From positions 62,001 to 126,000 of the forward strand of contig NZ_VTRT01000001.1 of the NCBI RefSeq assembly GCF_008274585.1: a stretch of 64,000 bases of DNA, read 5' to 3'. Every line of letters begins with the position of its first letter. Within the stretch, counting starts at the first letter, position 1. The notes under the pieces were generated by a model. The model had not been told where the DNA came from. It saw only the letters and a list, made by a program, of their open reading frames with translations, and searched no databases. Source of the DNA: Pedobacter sp. BS3. GTDB lineage: Bacteria > Bacteroidota > Bacteroidia > Sphingobacteriales > Sphingobacteriaceae. Below, in pieces: positions 41,301 to 50,200 of this stretch. The position numbers and the translations under genes were made by a program.

Positions 41301-43466
41301 ATGAAACTCCTGTTATGGTGTGCCTTATCAGGCATTTCGCTGAGCATATCAGCCAACACCAAAAGCATTAAAACTCCAAACCGGGAGACAGTCACAAACA
41401 GGCTGTCTCCCGGTTCTGTTAAAATATGCCATCAAAGCCTGCCGGATTCTTCCGGAAGGAAAACTTCTATCACCAGCCTTTGCTCGGCACTCATCCGCCA
41501 GGACACACTGGTTATTAAAAATGATGTCATTACATTATATTACAGCTTGGCAAATGGGAATGTTGCATTTACCGGCTACCAGCTTACCGACAGTGAAAAA
41601 GTTAATTTCACTCATCCGGTTAACGATTTAAACGTTAGTACCGATACTATAATTAAACAACCGCCTTTACTTCAAACCGCCGTAAACAGGCATTTTAAGG
41701 GCGAAAAAGACTTTCTTGAAATAAGCCTGCTGTTCCATACTGCTAACATGGACATAAAAAAGGTTTGGGAAATCTATCCCGGTATTCCGGCTATTGCCAC
41801 CTATTATCTTTTTAACGGGAAGGCCGACCATTGGTTATCGCCTGTAAAATCAGGAAATTCCACAACTATAATTGAAACCAGCCTGTTATTTAACGACAAG
41901 CAACCGGCTCCGTATTTTGGAGCAATTCCGCTCGATAGGCTGCACTGGAAAGCGAAAGTTATTGCATTTACGGATGCCACAGACCACCATAATAACCTGG
42001 TAAACGAAACATCATTTATTCCATACATCAGCCCGTCGGCTTATAGCGGAAACGTTATGCTGCTTCAGAACAAGCTGGCGAACCGGGGCATCTTTATAGT
42101 AAAATCGGCTCCGTTGAATGACAGTCAGCAGGCTTATCCTGGTTATGATTTTGTAGCAGACTGTAACAAAATATTGATTGCCGGTTCGGGTATTTTGCCG
42201 GCAGATATTAAGCCCGGCAAGTGGGTTAAAACGTATGCCTATACCATGGGTTTTGGCAATGCAGACGAAACCGGGATATTACTGGCCTTACGTTCATGGC
42301 AAAAAACAGCACGTGCATTACATGCCGACCGCGATGAAATGATAATGAGTAATACCTGGGGCGACCGCAGCAAGGATGCAAAAATGAATGAAACGTTTAT
42401 CATGCAGGAGCTGGAAGCTGCATCGCGATTAGGAATTACATACGTGCAGCTCGATGACGGCTGGCAGGAAGGATTGTCGCGAAATTCGGCAGAAAAGCAT
42501 GGCAAACGCTGGAACAACTGGACTGCCGAAGACTGGCAGCCCAGCAAAACGCGTTTTCCAAATGGCTTAAACCCCATAGTTGAAAAAGCCAGGAGCCTGG
42601 GAGTAGAACTGGCACTGTGGTTTAATCCCGGTAGCGGCAACCATTACAGCGATTGGCAGACCAGCGCCAACATTCTGCTGAATTATTATCATAAATACAA
42701 TATCCGGGTATTCAAAATTGATGGTGTAGACCTTGCCGATAAAGAGAGCGAGACCAACCTGGGCAAGTTTCTGCAATATATTACCGATGCCTCGGATGGA
42801 AAAATTACCTTTAATTTAGATGTTACAGCAGGCAGACGAGGCGGTTTTTTCTTCTTTAACCAGTATGGCAATATCTTTCTTGAGAACCGTTATACCGATT
42901 GGGCTAATTATTATCCCTATCAAACCTTAAGAAACCTTTGGGATTTATCAAGATACATGCCTGTTGAAAAATTACAGGCAGAGTGGCTCAACTCCTGGCG
43001 CAACATAAACAAATATCCTTTAAACGACCCCTTAGCGCCCGGAAAAATAAACTGGGAATACCAGATGGCGACTACATTTATTGCCCAGCCGCTGGCATGG
43101 ATGGAAGTTAGCGCTCTGCCCAAAGAAGCATTTCAATACGCCGAAGTACTAAAAAAATATCGCAGCGTTCAGCACGAATTGCATAACGGGTTGATAATGC
43201 CTGTTGGCGATGAGCCTGATGGCACTTCATGGACGGGCTTTCAATCCATTGATAAAAACAAAGGCTATTTCCTGCTATTCAGGGAAAATTCAGAATCTTC
43301 GGAGGCGTTGATAAACGTCCACCTGCCTGCCGGAAGCAGGGTAAAGCTAACGCCTGTTTTTGGACAAGGCAAGGCATTTAAAACACATTTAACCAAATCT
43401 TCACAGATTAAATTTACTCTGCCTCAAACGTTTAGCTACGCCTTGTATCGTTACGAGATTTATTAG
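41301..43466 (+). CDS. Clan GH-D glycoside hydrolase, alpha-galactosidase-like
   Basis: The 721-residue protein has a signal peptide (1-18) and an N-terminal beta-sandwich of about 300 residues. A TIM-barrel follows with YVQLDDGWQEG (Asp385, Asp386), WFNPGSGNH and FKIDGVD. Asp474 fits the clan GH-D nucleophile (Lys-x-Asp), and Asp533 in ENRYTDWANY, 59 residues on, fits the acid/base spacing. A C-terminal beta domain ends the protein. GH36 or a close relative is most likely, acting on alpha-galactosides in the periplasm or at the surface. It is the fourth gene of the receptor operon, 12 bp after paralogue B. Confidence 0.82.
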   Translation: MKLLLWCALSGISLSISANTKSIKTPNRETVTNRLSPGSVKICHQSLPDSSGRKTSITSLCSALIRQDTLVIKNDVITLYYSLANGNVAFTGYQLTDSEKVNFTHPVNDLNVSTDTIIKQPPLLQTAVNRHFKGEKDFLEISLLFHTANMDIKKVWEIYPGIPAIATYYLFNGKADHWLSPVKSGNSTTIIETSLLFNDKQPAPYFGAIPLDRLHWKAKVIAFTDATDHHNNLVNETSFIPYISPSAYSGNVMLLQNKLANRGIFIVKSAPLNDSQQAYPGYDFVADCNKILIAGSGILPADIKPGKWVKTYAYTMGFGNADETGILLALRSWQKTARALHADRDEMIMSNTWGDRSKDAKMNETFIMQELEAASRLGITYVQLDDGWQEGLSRNSAEKHGKRWNNWTAEDWQPSKTRFPNGLNPIVEKARSLGVELALWFNPGSGNHYSDWQTSANILLNYYHKYNIRVFKIDGVDLADKESETNLGKFLQYITDASDGKITFNLDVTAGRRGGFFFFNQYGNIFLENRYTDWANYYPYQTLRNLWDLSRYMPVEKLQAEWLNSWRNINKYPLNDPLAPGKINWEYQMATTFIAQPLAWMEVSALPKEAFQYAEVLKKYRSVQHELHNGLIMPVGDEPDGTSWTGFQSIDKNKGYFLLFRENSESSEALINVHLPAGSRVKLTPVFGQGKAFKTHLTKSSQIKFTLPQTFSYALYRYEIY

Positions 43467-43474
43467 GCTTTATA

Positions 43475-43611
43475 GAGGTCGTCTCAAAAGTCTCCTATGG
43501 TCATCCTGAGCCTGTCGAAGGATTGGTTCATCATGCTACAGACGCTTCCCCCGAGTCTTCGGGGGAAGCGTGACTGCAATAGATGGCTTTACTGGCTTTT
43601 GAGACAACCTC
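43475..43611. mobile_element. 137-bp MITE-like element with nested inverted repeats
   Basis: Outer arms GAGGTCGTCTCAAAAG (43475-43490) and CTTTTGAGACAACCTC (43596-43611) are 16-bp inverted repeats with one mismatch. Inside is a perfect 13-bp hairpin (ACGCTTCCCCCGA 43542-43554, partner 43559-43571). It also holds GTCATCCTGAGCCTGTCGAA, text familiar from intergenic repeats in many Bacteroidota. It sits exactly between two convergent genes and may double as their terminator. It encodes no protein. Confidence 0.75.
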
Positions 43612-43617
43612 CAGAGC

Positions 43618-46275
43618 TTATTCAACAGCCCTTACCCGTATTCCACTCACAATAGCGTTGGGCGTAAAATCAAGTGTAATTCCGTTTCCATTGCTGGCTT
43701 TTACCATTATTTTTTCCCTAAGCGGATTGTTGTACCCATAATCTTTAATCAAATCTACATCGTGCAGAAACGGCATGTTATTTATCATAACCGACATAAT
43801 TCGCAGTCCGCCGGGATGAGGAGGAGGCTCCGGGCTATCGGCAAAGCGACGCATTTTAGGCAGCGGCTCGACACATAATAGTTCTACTTCATACCAGCCA
43901 TCGGCCACATCAAATTTATACTGCTTCATACCGGTACGCATACTTTGATACAAAGGGTCTAAATCGGTATTATTTATATCTTCCAGCGAGGCTATTTTTT
44001 CGATTTTGGGTTTTTTATCCGGATTGATATATCCCCAGCTTCCCGGCTGATAAGGTTGGTCGGGCAGCCATATTGTGCCGGAATGGTCATCCCGGAAGGA
44101 ATAATGAGAACCGGCATTAATGGCTAAATCCATATTTTTTATAGTTTTTAAATCTGAGGGAACCAGGTTTACAGTAATAGGTAAACGGTCTTCATAAGTA
44201 GCGGTATCGCCCTGAGCGACTATTTTCAGCATATATTCACCAGACTGCTTAAACAGCACATCCCAGCTTATTTTATGGTCGGCAGTTGCTTTACTACCCA
44301 ATGACTGGTTATTTAAGAAAAGCTCGGCTTTGGCTAAATTGGTATAAATATCAATAGTTTGTATGGCTTCCTGCTGCCCGGATTTTAACTGGATGCATCG
44401 CTGTTGATAATCGGTTTCCGCGATTTTCAATACCGGCTTTTTGGATAGGGCCGCCTGGTAGAGGTAATAGGCATCTTTGGGTGTGCGATTCACTGTAGTA
44501 AGTCCCTTATTGTTGATGCGTGGCGTGGCATCAACACGCATCTCCGAGCTAAAGTCAATTAAATTCCATACCGTTGCCCCGGCAATATACGGTCGCTCCT
44601 GGATTTGTTTAATAAAGCTTTCAAGAAACCGTTTCTGCCCTTCTATGCTGAAATCAAACCGGACGGGCTTATCGGTGTGTACCCTGGGGTCGCTGCCTGC
44701 GCCGTATTCGCTGATAAGGTGTATGCGTTTGGGATGCAGCTTATGCTGGGCATCCATAAATTTGCCAAAATCTTCAAAATTATCGTAATACCAGCCATGA
44801 TACAGGTTCCAGCCGGCAATCATGGGAATATCGCTCAAGCCACTTTTTTCATAAAGCGGATAGTTATGCATGGCCATTGCCGTATAGCGGTTTTTATCTT
44901 CTGAACGGGCAATGGCTTCAAGCTGCTTTGCAAGCTCAATGGTTTTTTGCGTATGTAAATTCACCAGGCTGCTGTCTATAAAGCGGTGTTTCCAGTAAAT
45001 CTCATTCATATATCCCCATAAAATAACCGATGGATGATTGTAATGCTGGCGTATCATTTCGTGAAGCATATTCCTGGCATTATCATTATAGGCTTTGCTA
45101 ATGGTTATTTCGTTAACCAGCGGAATTTCCTCCCAAACCAGTAAGCCAAGCTCATCGGCAGCATGCAGCACAGCGGGGTCCTGCGGATAATGGGCAAGAC
45201 GTACAAAATTGGCTCCCATATCCTTTAGAAGTTTCATGTCCGAGTAATGGATTTCATCGGGCAGGGCATTACCCATACCGGGATAATCCTGATGCCTGTT
45301 TGCTCCCATCAGTTTCAACGGTTTTCCGTTAAGCTGAAAGCCGCTGTCGGGGCCGAATTTAAACCACCTGAAACCAATAGGATTTGTTACCTCATCAATT
45401 ACCTGGTTATTCAGTAACAACTGTGTTTCTGCACGGTACAGGTAAGGTTTATCCGGCGACCACAATCTAATTCCTGTTATGTTATTACTTAATTGCTCTG
45501 CTGTTAATTGCTGGCCTGCTGCTATAACCAGTTCTTTATTAAGCCTGGAAATCTCTTTATTTTCCTGGTCGGTAATAATGGTTTGCAGCACAAATTTCTG
45601 GCTAACAGGCGTTTGATTAACAATGGTGCTTTTCACTTTTACAGTGCCATTAGTATTATTAACTGCAGGCGTTTCTATGTACACACCGCTCGAAGCATAA
45701 TCGCTGAGGGTAAAATGCAAACCGGCCGTGGTAATCATATACACATCGCGGTATATGCCGCCAAAAAAAGTAAAATCGGCCGATAAGGGTGGTATATCTG
45801 CATTAAAAAGGCTGTTTACCCTGATAGTAATAACATTATCGCCGGTTTTTAGATAAGAGGTAATATCAAAGCAGAAAGCAGTATAGCCTCCTTTATGATT
45901 ACCTGCTTTTTGATTGTTGATATAAAGGTCGGTTTCCTGGTTAGCTCCCTCGAAATACAAGTAATACCGTTGGTCATTTTGTTTAACAAAATTCCTGATG
46001 GTTTTTTTGTAGAAACCAATATCCCGGTAAGGAGTACGCTTATGCTGCGGTAAAATATCGGTGGCATTCCAGGTGTGCGGAATGTTAATTGTTTGCCACT
46101 GAGTATTATCAGTTGCGGGAGAACGCAGGAAGTAATTCTTAATATCGCCCCTGTGAAACTGCCATCCGGCATTTAATGTTTCCACTTTTCGGGATTGTGA
46201 TAATGCTGAAATAACGTTACACTGCAAGAACAAAAAAAGGGCAATCGCCAGAAAATTTTTACAAGACCTTTCCAT
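43618..46275 (-). CDS. Glycoside hydrolase family 2, beta-galactosidase-like
   Basis: I start at 46275 (MERSCKNFLAIALFLFLQCN), which gives a clean signal peptide, rather than 51 bp further out; the product is 885 residues. Domain order is a GH2 jelly-roll (about 30-200), an immunoglobulin-like domain, then a TIM barrel with acid/base Glu425 in GYMNEIYW and nucleophile Glu523 in ISEYGAGSDPR. C-terminal Ig/malectin-like modules follow (DIYTNLAKAELFLNNQSLGS). It should cleave beta-galactosides or related sugars in the periplasm. It is convergent to the receptor operon and shares its promoter element, so it belongs to the same regulon. Exact substrate is unknown. Confidence 0.9.
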   Translation of the reverse strand: MERSCKNFLAIALFLFLQCNVISALSQSRKVETLNAGWQFHRGDIKNYFLRSPATDNTQWQTINIPHTWNATDILPQHKRTPYRDIGFYKKTIRNFVKQNDQRYYLYFEGANQETDLYINNQKAGNHKGGYTAFCFDITSYLKTGDNVITIRVNSLFNADIPPLSADFTFFGGIYRDVYMITTAGLHFTLSDYASSGVYIETPAVNNTNGTVKVKSTIVNQTPVSQKFVLQTIITDQENKEISRLNKELVIAAGQQLTAEQLSNNITGIRLWSPDKPYLYRAETQLLLNNQVIDEVTNPIGFRWFKFGPDSGFQLNGKPLKLMGANRHQDYPGMGNALPDEIHYSDMKLLKDMGANFVRLAHYPQDPAVLHAADELGLLVWEEIPLVNEITISKAYNDNARNMLHEMIRQHYNHPSVILWGYMNEIYWKHRFIDSSLVNLHTQKTIELAKQLEAIARSEDKNRYTAMAMHNYPLYEKSGLSDIPMIAGWNLYHGWYYDNFEDFGKFMDAQHKLHPKRIHLISEYGAGSDPRVHTDKPVRFDFSIEGQKRFLESFIKQIQERPYIAGATVWNLIDFSSEMRVDATPRINNKGLTTVNRTPKDAYYLYQAALSKKPVLKIAETDYQQRCIQLKSGQQEAIQTIDIYTNLAKAELFLNNQSLGSKATADHKISWDVLFKQSGEYMLKIVAQGDTATYEDRLPITVNLVPSDLKTIKNMDLAINAGSHYSFRDDHSGTIWLPDQPYQPGSWGYINPDKKPKIEKIASLEDINNTDLDPLYQSMRTGMKQYKFDVADGWYEVELLCVEPLPKMRRFADSPEPPPHPGGLRIMSVMINNMPFLHDVDLIKDYGYNNPLREKIMVKASNGNGITLDFTPNAIVSGIRVRAVE

Positions 46276-46338
46276 TAACCAGTTAGTGTTTAAATAGTAA
46301 ATAAATAACAGAAAAACACACCTCAAAGAATATTGAGG

Positions 46339-46372
46339 TCGGAATAAAAGGTCTGTTCAGAATTGTAAAGCA
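46339..46372 (-). promoter_or_regulatory. Shared PUL promoter element, GH2 copy
   Basis: This is the second copy of the element described at 35105-35137: TCGGAATAA, a 4-nt variable piece, GTCTGTTCAGAATT, GT, AAAGCA. It lies 63 bp before the leftward GH2 start, in the opposite orientation relative to its gene. Confidence 0.65.
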
Positions 46373-46622
46373 CTCAAATATACTACTGTTATGTTAAAGT
46401 AAAAAGTAAAATCCAATTTAGTTCCCAGTTAACTTGACTCTACTATATTTTATTCTTGCATTGCCTTTGTAGGACGCTGTCCCCCCTTTGGGGGGCAGGG
46501 GGGAGAAGCCTTTTTCTCCCCCCTGCTCCCCTGAAGAGGGCAACTGTATATCCACAATTATTCCAGTACCTCCAGTTATTACTTGTACTGTTTTTGTTTT
46601 ATTGCAAATACCGTTGTAGAAC

Positions 46623-47050
46623 GGTATCCCCCTTTGGAGCTATCGTGTGTACACAAATATTATTTCGCTCTATGCCGCGGGGCATCCTACTTTTGAGGCA
46701 TCAAAAGTAGGCAAAAATGCTTGTCAATCCCACTAGGAGCCTTTATCCACATAGCCTGCGCTCATCAAAAAACAGCGGCGCTTCGTTTTGTTCGTCAGTA
46801 CAGAACGAACGCTTTATGCAACCTTGTTCACAAAACCACTACGTTTAAGGCTTGGCTGCGCTAAAGATACTACGCTGCAACTGTTTTTTTGATTTGTCCG
46901 GCTCTTGGGGATTGACGGCGTACTTCGGAAAATCTCTTACTTTCATCAAAGTAACCTGACGATTTGCTTGGTAGGCATACCGCATACATAACAACGGCTT
47001 CATAGCTAAGAGTGATAGGAGGTATACACACGATAGCTCCAGCGGGGGAC
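46623..47050. mobile_element. About 425-bp non-coding element with 20-bp terminal inverted repeats
   Basis: TGGAGCTATCGTGTGTACAC (46635-46654) and GTATACACACGATAGCTCCA (47022-47041) are inverted with one mismatch, and both are flanked outwards by runs of C or G. Inside is a perfect palindrome CCTACTTTTGA/TCAAAAGTAGG around 46689-46714. No open frame of note lies inside. A non-autonomous transposable element or a large structured repeat are both possible. Confidence 0.6.
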
Positions 47051-47228
47051 AATGATTAACAAAGGTAGTGAGAGGACAAGGCAGAGTGCAGGCGAGGGCT
47101 GTAAATATTGTTAAAGATGTGGGTACACGGTAGCTCCAAAGTCAGACAGGCTGTGATTTCATTTTTGTTGCGTACTAAGCATCAGAACAGAAAATTAATG
47201 TGTACTTTTAATCGTCAAATCTGCAACG

Positions 47229-50200
47229 TTGTCAAGCAAAATATTCTTATTCACAACTCTCCTGTTATTTTTTGTGCTGCATGGTGTGGCCCAGCCTGTT
47301 GAACAACAAGCCCGGGAATATTCGTTCAAAATGGTAGGGATAAAGGAAGGTTTGTCTCAAAGTACGGTGTTAAGCATTTACCAGGACCATTATGGATTTA
47401 TATGGCTTGGAACACGTAACGGGTTAAACAGGTATGATGGCCATTCCATGACAACGTTCCTGAATAAAATTGGTGATAAAACATCATTAGCAGGAAATAT
47501 TATCAATAAAATACAAGAAGACGGCAACCATAATGTATGGGTTGCCACCAATAAAGGTCTTAGTGTTTTTGACCGCAAACGGGAAATATTTACCAATTAT
47601 AGTATACGCGGTGCGGAAAAACCCGAAGTTTTAGACCTGGAAATAGATAAGGCCGGCTTTATCTGGATAGGTTGCGCCGGCGGATTGTTTACTTTCGAAC
47701 CTTCCTCTTCTACATTTACACCGGCAGCAAAACGGTTTGAGGCCTTTCGTGAAATAAACAGCCAATATATATCATCTCTCCATATACAACGGGGCAGCCT
47801 GTTTATTGGTACGAATGTTAACGGCGTATACATTGTTAACCTGAAATCAAAAAAAATCAGGCATATTGCCTATAGCGAATTTGAGAAATCCGGCCAGAGT
47901 CCGGCACGGGTTAATGATGTTATTGAAGATAACCGGCATGCTATCTGGGTGGGTACAAAGGGCAATGGTTTATATCGTTTCAATGCAGACGGCTCAGTTA
48001 ACCATTTCAGTCAGTCTGCTCCCTCAGAAGCATTTCAAATTACCAACGATAACGTACGGGCGCTAACTATTGATAAGACTGGTAATGTATGGGTAGGTAC
48101 ATTTGACGGTCTTAATGTAATATGGCCTGGAGGACAAATTGACCGCATCACTTATCAGGATAAAAAACCGGAAGGACTTTCCCACGGTTCAATACGTGCA
48201 TTATTTACAGACCGCAATGGCAGTGTATGGATTGGTACTTATTTTGGCGGTGTAAACATTTATGACCGTCAAAACCAGCAGTTCAATCATTATTATCATG
48301 TTTCAGGCGATAATAAGTCGTTAAGTTTTAATGTTATCGGGGCATTTACAGAGGCCGCTCCCGGAAGATTAATCATCGGTACAGAACGGGGCGGCATTAA
48401 TTTGTTTAATCCGTATTCCGGAAAAGTTATTCCTGCCGGGATGGGACCACAAAATAACCTGACGATTAAATCATTGTATACATCGCATCAGGGTGCTGTT
48501 TGGGCAGGTGTGTTTAAAGAAGGATTGCAGCAGGTAAATCCCCAAACCGGGCAGCTTACGCCTGTGCGCATCGCCGGAAAAAATCCGCTAAGCAACGTTA
48601 TTATTAATGCCATAACCGAAGATAAGCAGGGCAATTTATGGCTGGCTACTGATGACCTGGGCGGAATCCAGGTCTTTAATCCGCGGGAAATGCGTTACCA
48701 GGCTTTTTTAAATGATAAAGCTTTGCATACCCTGCTGGCTGCAACACCGGTAAGGCATCTATTGCTGGATAAAAACAGGCTTTGGATAGCCACAAGAGGT
48801 AAGGGTTTGCTAAGCTATGATTTAGCAACAGGCGTTATAAAAACCTACAAGCAGGTTGAAAAAATATCAGTCAATATAAACAGTGTTTTCTGTGATAAAG
48901 ACGGCAATCTCTGGCTGGCCACCAATGGCGATGGAATAATCCGCTTTAATCCTGCAACAAATGCTGTCAGCCATATACATGCGGTACATGGACTTTTAAA
49001 TAATATTACTTACGGGATTATACAGGATGGCAACGATGATTTATGGATATCTACTTTAACAGGATTGTCCCGTTATATCATCCGCAGTAAAAAATTTAAA
49101 AATTATAGCGCTTCCTCAGGATTTCCGCTGCTGGAATTAAACGAAGGCCTGATTTACCAGGCATCTAACGGCGACTTCTTTGTGGGAGGGAATAATGGTT
49201 TTGTTTCGTTCAATCCGTTGCAAATAACAGAGAATGAGCAACCCGCTCCAGTTATTATAACCCGGCTGAACCTGCTCGGACAACATACCAAAAGTATTTC
49301 GGCTTTAGGGAGCAACGATACAAATGAGCTTCATGTCGAACTAACCCATCGGCAGCCGGTATTTACCATCGAATATGCTTCATTAAACTACCTTCGGCCG
49401 GAAAACGAGCAGTATGCGTACCGGCTACTGGGGCTTGATGATACCTGGTATCCGTTAAAAGACAGGCGCAATATTACATTCAGCAATCTGCCGGCCGGCC
49501 GGTACACATTCCAGGTCAGGGCATCGTCAGACGGTGTGAACTGGTATACCGCCAAAAAGGCTGTTGATATCCGCATTCTTCCTGCTCCATGGCTTAGCTG
49601 GTGGGCCATCGGTTTATATATCATAGCAGCTATTGCTATCATCTTTGCCATCCGCCACAGCGAAATCAGGAAAAATAAGCTGGCACATAACCTCCGGATA
49701 GAACAACTGGAGAAGAACCGGTGGAAAGAAGTGCACGATATTAAGCTGAAATATTTTACAGACGTTTCGCACGAGTTCAGAACACCGCTCACGTTAATTA
49801 CCAACCCGGTTGAAGACCTGGTGAATGATGAAAACAATCCGCCCGAAACCAGGGAAAAGCTCGGGTTGATTTACCAGAACAGTAAACGTTTGCTGCTGCT
49901 GATAGACCAGATACTGGATATAAACCGGTTAGATGCCGGTCGGCTTGCTCTTAATTTAAGCAGTGTTTCCATTTCTACTTTATTGCAGAACATTGTACAT
50001 AATTTTAAATCGCTCGCAGACAAACAGCATATCACACTCAACTTTATACCCGGCGATGAAACCGGTTATTTTATGGCTGATGTGGATAAGCTGGAGAAAA
50101 TATTTTATAACCTGTTGTCCAACGCTTTTAAATTCACGCCTTCCGGTGGCATAATCTCTTTAAGCTATATCACTACCACGATCGCGGATAAAAAAACAGG

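Larger units (their letters stand above)
46276..47228. other. About 950-bp spacer holding repeats, before the hybrid sensor gene
   Basis: From left to right it holds the shared promoter element (46339-46372), a G/C-run inverted repeat (about 46478-46542, built on GGGCAGGGGGGAGAA and its complement), a related direct-repeat word TGTAG.ACG.T.TCCCCC at 46467 and 46614, and the large element at 46623-47050. A further partial arm GGTACACGGTAGCTCCAAAG lies near 47122. Short frames in it have no coding character. Confidence 0.55.

Noticed and set aside
46400-47228. Protein gene in the long spacer before the hybrid sensor
   Set aside because: All frames there are short, broken and composed of repeat text; no signal, motif or codon pattern supports coding.
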